Below are positions 10,773-23,059 of a stretch of DNA of 64,000 bases, piece by piece. This DNA comes from Carex sylvatica (Eukaryota > Streptophyta > Magnoliopsida > Poales > Cyperaceae). Location of the stretch: NCBI GenBank assembly GCA_964058845.1, contig CAXKVR010000285.1, positions 38,751 through 102,750 of the forward strand, read 5' to 3'. The notes under the pieces were generated by a model. That model was given only the letters and a program-made list of their open reading frames with translations, was not told where the DNA came from and searched no databases. The translations under genes and the position numbers were made by a program. How positions within the stretch are numbered: position 1 is the stretch's first letter; every line of letters starts with the position of its first letter.

Positions 10773-13700
10773 TCAAAATAGGCGAAAGATATTCACTAAG
10801 TCCATCTTGTCATATAATCTAGAAAGACCTAAAGAGCTAAGATCCTTTGTGAGACAATCTGTAACTTGATCCTCAGTTGGAACGTGGCTTATCTTCAGTA
10901 TTTCACTATTTAGTTTTTCCTTGATGAAGAACCTATTCATTTCAATGTGCTTGGTTTTGTCATGTTGCACCGGGTTATTGGCAATACTGATCGCCGACTT
11001 GTTGTCGCACCATAGCATCATGTGAATCCCTTGATCCATTTTCAACTCCACCAGAAGAGCCTTCAACCATAACAATTCAGAAACTCCCAATGTCATTGCC
11101 CTGTACTCAGCCTCACCTGTAGACCGCGCCACTACCGATTGCTTTTTGCTCTTTCAAGAGACCAAATTACCTCCTACAAAGATGCAATATCATGAGGTAG
11201 ACCTCTTATTATCGGCACAACTAGCCCAATCGAAATCACGATAGCCCTCAATGCCTAAATGACCATTATTCTTGAATAACAACCCCTTTCCTGGAGCACT
11301 CTTCAAATATCTCAGAATTTGATAAACTGCATCCATATGGCCCTTCCTTGGGTCATGCATGTAGCGACTCACCACGCTTACTACAAACGAGATATTAGGA
11401 CGAGTATGACTTAGATAGATCAACCGACCTACTAGCCTCTGATATCTATCCCGATCAATTGGCTCTCCAGCATCTACACTTAACTTGTGCCTGATTTCAA
11501 TCAAATTGCCCCCTAAAGAAATTACTAAACAAAAAGAAATATCTTATTCTGGCACGATGACTACCTGAAATCTCACAAATATATGCGCTGGCTCTCCAGC
11601 ATCAATTAGAGTAACTGCAAGCTTACATCCCAGCATGCATATTTTTGTGAGCAAGTCTAACACATACTTCCTCTGAGATAGCACAATTCCCTCTGCTCCA
11701 CGAGACACCTCAATTCCAAGGAAGTATCTGAGCAAACCCAAGTCCTTTACCTCAAATTATTTGCCCAATCTCACCTTCAGCTGAGCAATCTCTCCCTCAT
11801 CATCCTCAGTGACAATCATATCGTCAACATACACAACAAGCATAGTAATATGATCACCATGTTGTCAGAAAAATACTGTGTGGTCAGCATTGATCTGTTG
11901 ATATTCCATTCCTACCATAGCTCTCCTGAATTTGTCAAACCAAGCTCGAGGAGACTGTTTCAATCCATACAGGGACTTCCTCAGTCTAAATACCTTGCCC
12001 ACTGTTTGGTTTGTACTGAAGCCTTGGGGTATCTCCATATAAACCTCTTCCAGCAGATCCCCATGAAGAAACACATTCTTCACATCGAGTTGGTATAATT
12101 TCCATCCACCATTAACAACAAGAGATACAAGCGTCCTGACTGTGCTCATCTTCGCCACTGGTGCAAATGTCTCATTATAGTCGATGCCGTATGTTTGACT
12201 GTACCCTTTTTCCACCAGTCGCGCATTATAATGATCAATTTTTCCTTCTGGAGTCTGCTTTATTGTGAAGATCCATTTGCACCCGACTGCCTTTTTGCTT
12301 GTTGGTAACGGTACTATCTGCCACGTCTTATTCTTATCGAGGGCACTGATTTTCTTCCATATGGCAGCCTTCCACTTTGGATCCTCCTTGGCTTCTTGCC
12401 AACACTTGGGTATAGAAACCATATCCAGGGATGCAATAAATGCTCCATACATAGGTGATATGTTAGAGTATGAGACAAATTGAGCAATATCATGTGAAAA
12501 ACCGTATCGATCAGGGGGATTTCCCGCATTGCTGCGAGAACTCTTTCTCACTTCTGTGTTAGAGGAAGAGTGAGAAATCATATTACATGAGTCAAATGTA
12601 GGTGCTTCAAGAGTTGGGGCTGTAGGTGCTTCAGGAGTTGGGGTAGACCGGAACAAGGGACTTTGCGGAACTTTAAGGATTTTTGGTTCAGGCACCTGAC
12701 CCTCATTCTGCTTCTTTCTCCTCTGATACACTCTCAACTCCCCCTGAGTCCTATTCCCTCCATTTCGGTTCATATTTTTTAGCTCATCCTCAGCCGACTC
12801 CTCTATAGAATATGGGCATTGGATCGATCTCACATTTATGAGCATTTCACTGCTACTATTCTCCCCATCTCGTCTCATACCCCTAGTATCTGGCGAGTCA
12901 TCAAAAGGTGAGCTCACATCTGAGAAATACGGTTCTAATTCTCATAAGGTAACATCCATGCTTACAAACATATCCTTTATGAGTGGCAAAATAGCCCACA
13001 AAAACACACTTCACAGCTCTAGGATCTAGCTTCCCCGCTGTTGGTCTATTGTCTTTCACAAGCACAAACATCCAAAGACTTTTAAGAGAATAATGCACTC
13101 GTTCTCTCCCTTCAACATTTTATATGGATTTTGCCACTCTAACACTCTAGTGGGCATTTTGTTGATCAAATATGTGGTTGTCAAGACTGCTTGTCCCCAC
13201 AAATGCTTTGGAACATGCATTGAAATCATCATGCATCGGGCTACCTCCAACAAATGTTTATTCTTCATTTTCGCTACTCCATTTTGTGCTGGTGTATAGG
13301 GGCATGTGGTCTGATGATATATCCCATGAGCTGACAAATACTCCTATACAGCCTTATTTGTATACTCCGTCCCATTATCAGACCTCAAACCCTTCACTAC
13401 TGCACCATACTGGGTCTGAACTACCTGATGGAAATCCTTAAAACATGCAAGTACATCACTCTTATTTTTCATCAAATATAACCACGTAACACGAGTATAA
13501 CAATCAATGAAAGTCACAAAATATTGATAACCATTAATAGAAGTTGTGGAGCAAGGCCCCTATACATTTGAGTGAATTAAATAAAAAACACAAGCACTCC
13601 TATTACCAGAGCTTACATAAGAGCTCCTAGTATGCTTTCCAAATTCACATGCATCACATATAAGTTTGTGTTTGTCAGATTTTTTATACATAGACGAATA

Positions 13701-13913
13701 CAAAATACTCAAAATACTAAGAGAAGAATATCCCATGCACTGATGGTACAACAACAACTCATCCTCCACACTCATGCCAGATCCTCTAGCCCCTACTCTA
13801 TCTACCATAGATACCAGCGTTATGTCCATCCCATCTTTGTCTAAGTACCATAGTCCACTACGCCAAGTTCCAGTCCCAAGTCTCCGTCCCGTCCCCTTAT
13901 CTTGAAAGGTCAC
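10773..13913 (-). pseudogene. Degenerate Copia pol (integrase, reverse transcriptase, RNase H)
   Basis: Frame-broken pieces in Copia order on the minus strand. GAG-pre-integrase zinc-binding part (H..C.AC) lies at 13560-13913. The integrase C-half with PYTPAQNGVA is at 13056-13337. The reverse transcriptase is at 11865-12917 (LYQLDVKNVFLHGD) and continues through a YVDD motif near 11815-11835 to 11544-11741. RNase H is at 10773-11504 (GEAEYRAM). Each junction carries a frameshift or stop, so no full polyprotein can be made. Confidence 0.9.
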
Positions 13914-14059
13914 CTTGGGAATATCAAAGAAAACAACATATTTAGTTGGAGTATAATGGCACTAATGGATAATAAGTTTACTGGAAATGAAGGAGCATGC
14001 AACACATTAGCCAAGGGTATGGACTTTGTACACTTAACGATACCCTTACCAATAACAGG

Positions 14060-15376
14060 TTATGCAGTACCATCAGCAGTTTGGATTCTCTCTGTGACTG
14101 CTAAGTGAGTATAAGTAGAAAACTCACGAGAAGCCCCCGTGACATGTTGAGATGCACCATAATCTACTATCCATTCTGATGTTCCTGTGGTAGATATAGA
14201 AGTAAGTGCACTTGTATCAAGAGTACATTTGTCTAACTGAGCATAAATGACAAAGTTATCCCTAAATGAAGAGGATGTGGAAGCTCCATCACTAGTGGCC
14301 TTTTTTTCATCATCACTAGCCAGTTTCTTCCTCTTTAACATCTCAATGAGCTCATGGTCTTCCTCTGTGAAGCTCACACTAGTCTCTTCTTCTTCTTCCT
14401 CAGTCATTGTCAGATTTGCCCGGTATCCTCCAGATGGGCCATCTCTACCTCCTCGTCGGCCACCACGGCCGCACCCACGTCCACTAGCTTCCCTTTCTTT
14501 AAGTGGCTTTAAGCATGCCTTGCTCAAATGACCCACCTCACCACAGTTATAGCATATTCGAGTTTCATCATAACTCCTAAAGAGACTAGGATTAGTGGCT
14601 GCCAAGGCTGATCGCGCACTTGGGCTTCCAGTGGCATCAGAGGGTAGTGTTCTACAAATCTCTACTTGTATTATAGTTGCAATTGCCTCCTCAAGTGGAG
14701 GAATTTTCTGTTGAGCCAGAAGAACTGCCCTCCTCTGATCAAATGCTGGTTTGAGGTTCTGTAGGAACTGCATGATTTTCTCTTGTGCGGAGATCTCCCT
14801 GCTCTTGCATTCAGGATCCTTGCACCCTGTCATAGTTGAGAAGTGATCATAGTCAGTCCATAACCGCTCCAGATGCACAACATACTCCTGAATAGTCATA
14901 TCTCCCTGGACCACAGAGCTTATCTTTCGTTTTATCTGAAACACCCTCATATTCTTCCCCGTCCCATAATACGTCCTTTGCAGTTTAGCCCATATATCCT
15001 TCACACTCTAAATTGCATCCACTGAATTGGCAATCGATTGATCCATAGAGTTGAGCAACCAGGTATACAATGACATGTGTGTGATTTTCCATATCTTCCA
15101 CTCAGCAGTGTTTTTCGCAGGCTCCTCCTTCTCTCTTGTCAGGTAACCCTCAAGGTCTCTCCCTGCCAGGGAACCTGTGATCCATCGTGACCAATTCAAA
15201 TACGTGGTTGGTCCATTCAGTTTCATATACACTGAAATAAGGTCCAATTTCAGCGATTGTTGCTGTGTCACTGGCGCTGACACTGATACAGCCGATGCAC
15301 CTTTCTTTGCCTGCTTCATCCATTTCACCAACACCTTCATATCATCTTCACCCATTCTTTTGAACACTTCTTCCAT
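14060..15376 (-). pseudogene. Copia gag with zinc knuckle, one internal stop
   Basis: Two in-order blocks (15008-15376 and 14060-15004) are separated by a stop codon near 15005. The first holds the N-terminal gag part (LNGPTTYLNWSRWI), the second the UBN2-type gag domain and a CCHC knuckle (CYNCGEVGHLSKAC). It is followed by the protease start, whose usual DSGA appears as DYGA. Confidence 0.88.
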
Positions 15377-15797
15377 CCTTTCAATCCGTGCTTACCCTCA
15401 CAATAGTAGCACAAGTTACAATCCTTCTCATAACTCACAAAACAACAAAATTCATTGCTAAAATTACTATTCACCAGTTACTGTAGATCACGGGTACTCT
15501 AGACTGTAGCACGCGGACCCATTACTGTAGCGCTCAGATCCATTACTATAGCATGCGGATCCTCTTTGTCAGATCCCTTCAGTTCTAGTCCATTCCATGG
15601 GACTGAATCAGTCCATCAAATCTCTCCCACCACGTGGGACTGTGGGGAAAACACCCCCTCACAAGGGTGACAGAGAGTACCTTCTGCTGAGAGTTGGCGG
15701 ACTGAAGAGAGAAGAGAGGAAGCAGCTTTTTTTTTCGCGTGACCTAGATCGAACGAAGCGGGCTGAGAAGAGACAGGCGGCTTGAGCTCTGATACCA

Positions 15798-15932
15798 AAT
15801 AGTGATTCAAAACCTAATTTCAGTCATTCCCAAATTGAAATATATAGTGAGTACATATTACATAGAGAACCCTAACTATTATCTAATTACTCTTTTACCA
15901 AAACACCCTTGATACAATATTAATTCTCAACA
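15798..15932 (-). repeat. Copia 5' LTR (135 bp)
   Basis: This is the partner of 10631-10765. On the minus strand it is followed directly by the TGGTATCAGAGC primer-binding site. Confidence 0.93.
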
Positions 15933-16624
15933 AAATTGAACAAATCCAAGCTGGTATTTCATTGAAACAAGCTAAGATGGGGACATAGCTCATTGATCAA
16001 TTAACCCCTGAAGAAAAGCATATGCTGTCAAGGCTCAACCATGTAATCAGTGAACTTAAGGAGATGCTACTATTAAATTTTAAATTTTGAGTTACTAAAG
16101 TTCTTAAAAATGAAGACATAATGGAGACTAAAAAAAGAAAGCATTTGAACCCTATTATTTTAAAATAAGTGAAAAAAGAGCAATATATGAGTTGATATGA
16201 TATTTGATATTGTAGAAAATTAGAGACCTTATGACAGGCTTGGACCAAATGAAAGATGAGTCAATTGAGTGCACATTTAAGGGAGTTGCGAGACATTTTC
16301 GGGAAGTTTTTTCTGAGCTTGTGCAAGGTGGCCATGGGTGTCTTGTCATGAAGAAAAAAAAGTTCTTATTTGCTTTCTATTCTAAAACAAACCTACTATA
16401 TTTTGAAATTTTATGGAGATTTATTGGCCCGGACCATCTTTGCCTCTCTTGAAATTTTTTTTGCCCCCCTCTAGAATTATGATATGTAATTTGAATTAAA
16501 AATAGGGTTAAAAAAAAAATAAACTCCTTGAATTAGAATTGATAATTAGAGTTAGAAGTTCAAGCGTTGGAAATTACAAGTTAGATTATTATTTTTATCT
16601 AGTACCTAATTAACTAATTAATAA

Positions 16625-18890
16625 CACTACTAGAATAATCTTTTATTGCATGACTACAAAAATGGCTTGTTGCATGGCCTTAGGCATGCAACCGTAAGAA
16701 TGCAAATGCCCTCCATACAAATAGTCAGTATTTGCAAGGGCAGTCATGCAAAAAGTCTGTTACATGGGCCTTGGCATGCAACTACTTTGAGAGTTGACCC
16801 AGTTTGGAGTATTTGCAAGGAAAGAGAGTGCGGGCTCCATCATACTATTTGCAAGGGAAGCAGACGTGGGTCCCAACATAGTATTTGCAAGGCAAGGGAA
16901 TGCGGGACCCACTAAACTATTTGCAATGATAGATAACGTGAGATCTACTTGATTATTTGCAAGACTAGTTAACGTGGGCCCCATATGTTTATTTCCATAG
17001 GAAGATGATTTCGTTATTACATGGGAAGAATATTTAGTTATTACATGGCTGACTATTTGCAAGGATGATCCAATTTTACACTCCTCCCTCCTTGCATCAA
17101 TCAGTACCAACCCAATACTATTTAACAATTCCCAGATTTTCATTCAACAAGATTTACATAAAATACATAGAAGAGTACATAGAAAGCACCTAATAAGCAT
17201 TGACCACCATAGTATAATCATCATACATTTTTTCAAAATTATAAAAGCAGTAAAACAACATTGCTAAAAGAAGACTTAACCTCTATATATAACCAAAATA
17301 TACTCACTTTTCAAGCATTAACAAAATAAAACTCACCCCCAATGAGTTAACAAAATATACCCAAAATATGACCAAAAAAATATTTTTACAAAAAAGATGC
17401 AGTCACTCTTTCTTTTTTCTTGCTATGATGTCCTTACTGTAGTACAACTAAGAAATGAGTTAGTTTGTTTGGAGAGTTTTGGAGTATTTGTTGATTATTT
17501 GATACTTGTGTGTCAGGTGAGGGTGTAACAATATCACCAGTTTTGAAGAATCCATCATCAGTGAATGATTCCTTAGTAGCCTAAAACCAAAGCATACAAA
17601 GATTAAAATACTACAACCCTAAAACAATAGCCTAATCAGAACAGATGAGATTTTGTTATTTTACCCTTTCTGTTAAGAGTATGGTTGTTCTCTTTACTGA
17701 TTTCCAATATCATAAACTTATAACCAATCTACCGCAAGGGATTAATGCTTAAATGAGGACTTAAATCAGGCTTAATTGCATAGAAATGGCTTATTGGAGC
17801 TGATTTGCAGAAGCAAGAAACTCAGCATATCATACTTGCAATAAAAAATAAAATTTATAACTTACTGTTTCCTTTTATTCCTTAAACAGGGTTGGTTTAT
17901 TGGTTGCAGAAGCAAGGAACATTATCAAATCACTAGATTTCATGCTTCTCAAATCACTAGACTTGCAAATATTTATATTCATTGTAGCTGAAACATTATC
18001 ATATCACTAGACTTCATGCTTCTCAAGATTAAGCTCTCATAATATTTAAGAAGTTAGAACTTAGAATGGTGCAAGTGCTTGTGGGTTGTGTTGATATGAT
18101 GTAAGTATGCCTATCGGATAGTGTTAACTTATGTTTTATTGACTTGTACTGCTAAAGGACTTGGTATGACTTGACTGTAATATTTGTAGTATCAAACAAA
18201 ATAATATGAATATTTTTGTTTATTTTAATAGATGGTTTTTATTTTATGTTTATGTGAACTTTGGAAGTAAATGTTATAAATTGAATGGGCTTATGTATAT
18301 ACAACTATTATTCATGTTGTTATAAAAATAATTATTGAAAATGAGATATCAAATAAACAGAAATGAATCTGTCTTTAGGAAATAAACTATTGCATGGTTA
18401 ATTCCATGCAATTGTTTGAAACTTTTAGTCCAGACTATTTACATGCGAATGGTAGTGGACTATTTACATGGACCTTCAATAAAATATAATATAAATATGA
18501 GATTAAGTAGTTGCATGAACCTTTAATAAAATATAATATCTACTAAGTGGTTAAGTAGTTGCATGAGACGGGGTTGAGTTGTTGCATAGACATTTAATTA
18601 AATATAATATCTACTAAGTTTTTAAGTAGTTGCATGGCCATAGAGTTGAGTTATCGCATGGACCTTGAATTAACTATAATATCTGACCTTCAAAACTTAT
18701 TTGCATGGTTGAACATTACACAGTTGCATGATTGCACATCACACAATTGCATGCGATACCTGTTACATGGGCATTCGCATGCATGCAACAAGTTTAAGAA
18801 AGTCGACAAACGTCATGTATTTTGCATGGGCCGTTTCTATCATACAACAAACTAGTGCTGGGCATGCAACAACTAATTATTCTAGTAGTG
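16625..18890. mobile_element. Non-autonomous CACTA element, 2266 bp
   Basis: Terminal inverted repeats CACTACTAGAATAATC (left) and ATTATTCTAGTAGTG (right) are flanked by 3-bp direct repeats TAA (16622-16624, 18891-18893). Subterminal zones carry many short repeats in both orientations, TTGCATGG-type near both ends and TATTTGCAAGG at 16725-17065. No transposase reading frame is present. It lies in an intron of the SMC3 relic. Confidence 0.93.
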
Positions 18891-19429
18891 TAAGTTTGAA
18901 CCCGATTCGCTATTTTTTTGTCCCCCCTGACAGAAATTTTGGATCCGCCCTGTATCTACCTGCTATTATTCATCGTAGAAATCATAGAAATATTCTTGTA
19001 TGATTTTTTATTTGATTTCTCTTTGTAGGATGGTGATACCTCTGATGACACAGATCCTGAAAGGAGAATGGGGAAGTATATTAGTGTTAAAGTGAAGGTA
19101 ACACACAATTTGGTTCTTAAGTTTTTTATTCAATCATTCTATATGTAAAATTTGTAGAATGTGAAATTAATTGAAGATAGAAAAATATGATAGGTGTCAT
19201 TCATAGGCGAAAGAGAAACGTAGTTGATGAAACAATTGTCAGGATGTCAGCAAACAAGCATTTCATAAGCACAACCTTCATGCCAGAACTGGTAAAGGTG
19301 ACTGATAAGATTTATGGTGTGACTCACAAAAATAGAGTAAGCCATGTGAATGTTATCTCTAAGGAAAATGCTCTTCGTTTCATCGACCGTGACCAGGCTC
19401 AAATTGCTTATGTAAATATGTCATATTAG

Positions 19430-20740
19430 AAATCCATATAATTTTTGCGAAAAAGATGCTCTAATAATTAGTTTAATGTGTCTTAATTCTTTTGTCCTCA
19501 TGAAGAAATATGAAAAAGTACCATATGTTATTTTGCAAAGAAAAACGTGTTAAGTTCATGTTTAAGTGTCGATCTTAGTATTCGTTTTGAGTGAGGCTAT
19601 GATATTATATATATTACGGATCAACTTGTATTATGGTTTTATTTGCAAAGTGTAAGCAGTTGGTTCGATCTGTTAAATGATATTCATATAAGAAATATAC
19701 TTAGAGATTAAATTTTGCATTTTTTTTTGTACTTTACTTTTTTAAAATAGGTAGAAAATTATTGCTACTAGATGGTCTAGAATTTTTAAATTTTGCATTT
19801 TTTTTACTTTACTTTTTAAAATAGATAGAAAATTATTGCTTTCAGATGGTCTAGAATTTTTAAATTAAGTGATTTTCTACCTATCTAAAAAAAGTAGTTT
19901 TTTTTAAAATATAAATTTGTTTTGCAAAAATATTTTCATACGGAGATTATATTGAGCGGCTCAGATTAATTATTTGAACATTCAAAATGAAAATATGAGT
20001 CTACAACACGGACACCTCTGTAATTTATATTGAGATCACCGTGGCCTCACTCTCTCTCCTCTCTCTGTATACTCAATATAATAGTAAGCTAGTTGTTTTA
20101 ATATATAATAGAAAAATAATAAATGGTTGTGTTTTTCTAACTTCAAATTATTTACTTTGGTTAGCTAAGTTTTTAGGAAAATTCACATAAGCCCCTAGAA
20201 AAATTCAATTTTTTCCTCTAAAAGTGGGTGCTTTATTGTAGAGAAATGGGTTTCCTTCTAAAAAAATAATATATGATTGTGTTTTTCTATCCTCGAATTA
20301 TTATTTTTTTATAAAAATAAAAAATATGTGGTATATTTAAGAGAAACGTACATTCTTCTAATTGATTAGTTGTGAGGATAAATTATTTATTTTCTTACTT
20401 GTGATGTTCGTATATGTAAATCTTAGTGTGTATGCATCATAAGTAGAAAAATATACCACTGTCCTCAGAAAACAACCAATTAGACTAATGAACATTTTCC
20501 TTACATGCATTATATATTTTTCTTTTTAAAAAAAGGTTTATAGGAACTTTATAAAATTTAAAATTAGTTCAATAAAAAAGGCAATAAATTGGGTATGTTT
20601 GTAAGTTTTTGAAATTTCGAGGGGTAATGCGAAATTATGAATTATAAAGAACAAAATACGCAATTTCGAAGTTTTTTGAGGGTTATACATGAAATGTTCC
20701 TTTAGTTTCCAGAATAACAAGCAGGCCCGTTATGATACAT
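19430..20740. other. Intergenic: MITE remnant and AT-rich sequence
   Basis: A foldback element at about 19590-20050 has ends GAGTGAGGCTATG and CGTGGCCTCACTC, with a duplicated inner segment (GCTACTAGATGGTCTAGAATTT and a near copy about 90 bp later). From 20050 to 20740 only AT-rich sequence is seen. No gene was recognised. Confidence 0.55.
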
Positions 20741-21990
20741 TCTTAAACCCGGTCCGTTTGGTTGGACAGGTAGGACATCGTGACGGTATTCATATGAACT
20801 TCTAAGGTAACGTAAATTTTGAGGTTATATCAAAATCGTCCGATCTTCTTTCGCACGAAAAGTAAAGCGACCCGCCTAGATTGGCCCAAATTCAGATCAA
20901 AACTTAAAGTTTCAGTTGCCTCAGAGAACCATCTCCACGTTGACATCGATCGGCTTCACCGTTCGTATCGCGCATATACACTACTCTCCAGTTTATAAAA
21001 CTGGAGATGGCCCGTTTTCCTGCTAGTACATGCAAGTTGCGTTACTAATTGAACCAGGAGGAGAAGCATAATAACTGGAATGGCGGTGAACAAATATGAG
21101 ATGACGAGGAACCTATTGAGCAGAAACCCGTACAAATCCGAATTCAAATCTTCTGAGATATCTCAAATTTTGCGTGACTTTTGGAAAATCTAAACCGTTC
21201 AAATACAGTCTTCACGAATCTCGAAGCTCAATAATACTGGGCCCCTGAGCTACCCCCGAATAGGCACCGGACACATCGGTCAGGCAAAAGTTGAGGTATC
21301 TCAGAAGATACGCACTCTACAAATCCTATGCTGACGTAAGCAAATGTGGAGATCTTCTCCAGCATGTGTAAAAGATTCCCTTCACTTTACGGTTTGAGAT
21401 TTACTCTCAGAATCTTTGAGATACGCGCTAGCGCAGGGGCAGTATTATTTAATCTTCGAGATTCATGTAAAGTTACAAGAACGGTCCAGATCAACTAATT
21501 ATAGAAGATTCCCTTTTACGGTATGGAAACCGACGTGGTGGCCCCTAGAATTTAGTTTCCCTTAATATAATTCATATCCGCTACATCAACGCACCGTTAC
21601 AATTTAGATCCTATCCGCTCGTTATACATTAACACGATTCTTAAAGTCTCGGTTCTGATCGGACGGTTAAGATAAACTCAAACTGTACGTTAAAGCAGAC
21701 GAACTTATCGTTCCTGGAATTTATTTTCACTTTATTGAATTCATATACCTTGCAATAACGCACCCTTTACTATTAGATCTAGTTCGTTGATTATATGAAA
21801 ACTCGAACCTTAAGGTCATTAACTCTGATCGGACAATCAACAGATAAATACAAACCGTGCGTTAATGCAGAGTAACATTTCGACCGTGACTTTTGCAATT
21901 ATTTATACCCCGAGATTTTCCAATTAAATTATTCATTTTTAATTTCTCACGAGAAAGAAAGAGGGAGAGGGAGAGAGAGAGAGAGAGAGA
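20741..21990. repeat. Elongin-C upstream region with repeated GATCGGAC modules
   Basis: Module copies are seen near 20826 (CGTCCGATCTTCTTTCGCACG), 21606-21690 (ending TCTGATCGGACGGTTAAGAT) and 21776-21860 (ending TCTGATCGGACAATCAACAG). The last two belong to a tandem unit of about 170 bp opening with CAACGCACCGTTAC or AACGCACCCTTTAC and closing with a GTACGTTAAAGCAGA or GTGCGTTAATGCAGA motif. The module also occurs at 9780-10130. A (GA)n tract (about 21957-21999) lies in the probable 5'-UTR. Confidence 0.6.
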
Positions 21991-21999
21991 GAGGGAGAG

Positions 22000-23059
22000 A
22001 TGAGGAATGAGGAAACAGTGAAGCTGATCAGCGCCGATGGGTTCGAATTCGTGATCGACAAAAGAGCGGCCATGGTTTCCAATACCCTTCGCAATATGCT
22101 CACCTCCCCTGGTAAGTGGTAACTCTTTCTTTCTTTCTTTCTTTCTTGCGAGAAATTGAAACCCTCGTGTTGAATTTGAATAACACGTGAATTTTTTTAT
22201 TTTTTATTTTTTATTTTTTTGACAAAAGGGAGCTTTGCTGAGACGCAGCATGGAGAGGTGAGGTTTCCTGAGATCAACGGCGCTGTTTTGGAGAAGATTT
22301 GTCAGTATTTCTACTGGTCTCTCCAGTACTCGAGGTCAATTTCTGATTTAATTTCAGTATACTGGTATTTGGGTTGAATTGGGAGGTTCTAGGTTTACAA
22401 TTTCAACGGTGAATTGGTATTCTGGCATTTGGGTTGAATTGGGATTGAATTGGGTATACTGTTATTTGGGTGGAATAGGGATTGGTTGAATTGGGATTCT
22501 AGGTTCACAATATAAACGGTGAATTGGGATTCTGGCATGCAGATCTACCCTTTGAAAACTAGAATTGAAACAGTGAATTGGGGTAAAGATTTTAACAGAG
22601 TAGTTTTGGCTTTATACAACACACAGACTATAGAATCAAAACAACACTGCATATGGTTCATGTACTGCATGAAGCAAAAACTGCTCTGTTAAAATCTGTA
22701 CCCAACTTTTGGTTCAATAATAAAACCAACGATCCATCAACACAAAATAGGGAGAAAAACAAAGAAAAATAAGTAAAGGAAAAAAAAAGCAAAATCGTGA
22801 AACCATAGGGTTATTATTGGAATGAACCAGTATATTACTTTTATCAGGCCTGATAATTCACATGTATATTTTCTGGCTAGAAATTTATATGAAAGCAAAA
22901 TTTAACTTAATCTGTTATCTAATCTGAGACATATACATCACAAATTTATCAGAAATTTAATGAAATTAATTGTATTGCAGTGGGAAGGAAACCGAGTTTC
23001 ATATAGAGCCAGAGATAACGCTTGAACTGATGATGGCTGCTAATTTTCTTGATACATAA
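22000..23059 (+). CDS. ELC: Elongin-C (BTB/POZ-fold, SKP1-like), 3 exons
   Basis: Exons 22000-22111, 22229-22334 and 22981-23059 join in frame with GT-AG introns to 98 residues. The protein opens MRNEETVKLISADGFEFVID, contains TQHGEVRFPEI and QYFYWSLQY, and ends MMAANFLDT. This is the whole SKP1/BTB fold of Elongin-C at its usual length. Elongin-C binds Elongin-A (transcript elongation and ubiquitin-ligase adaptor) and is nuclear and cytosolic. The start is set by conserved N-terminal residues. A (TTTC)n tract follows the exon 1 donor, and a short MITE sits in intron 2. All exons are short, so the gene is easily missed by open-frame scans. Confidence 0.95.
22581..22703. mobile_element. Short Mutator-like MITE in Elongin-C intron 2
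   Basis: The ends GGGTAAAGATTTTAACAGAG and CTCTGTTAAAATCTGTACCC are near-perfect inverse partners and match the element at 1148-1260. No convincing target duplication is visible here. Confidence 0.7.

Larger units (their letters stand above)
10631..15932 (-). mobile_element. Copia LTR retrotransposon, 5302 bp, inserted in the SMC3 relic
   Basis: Two 135-bp LTRs (10631-10765 and 15798-15932) flank gag and pol remnants on the minus strand. The 5-bp target duplication AAATT is perfect (10626-10630 and 15933-15937). A tRNA-Met primer site, TGGTATCAGAGC on the minus strand, abuts the right LTR at 15786-15797. A GA-rich polypurine tract abuts the left LTR. The LTRs differ at about 8 of 135 positions. 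Coding regions carry many stops and frameshifts, so the copy is dead. Confidence 0.95.
10399..19429 (+). pseudogene. SMC3 (pseudogene): Broken SMC3 (cohesin subunit) gene copy with introns
   Basis: Fragments in order: 10399-10506 (begins RPEQMDHVE); 10598-10630 continuing after the Copia insertion at 15938-16066 (EQIQAGISLKQAKMGT, stop, LIDQLTPEEK); 16216-16361 (ESIECTFKGVARHFREVF); 19029-19097 (DPERRMGKYISVKVK); and 19194-19429 (ends with PELVKVTDKIYGVTHKNR). These match the coiled-coil and C-terminal head of SMC3, the cohesin ATPase. Introns are retained, so it is a DNA-level duplicate, not a retrocopy. Defects: TAG in GT*LIDQ, a TAG near 19221, signature LSGGQ read as LSGCQ, and loss of the segment carrying Walker B between that point and the final part. 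The N-terminal two thirds are absent. A CACTA element fills one intron. Confidence 0.88.

Noticed and set aside
14247..14531. 94-codon plus-strand frame rich in serine and proline
   Set aside because: It is the antisense of the Copia gag zinc-knuckle region.
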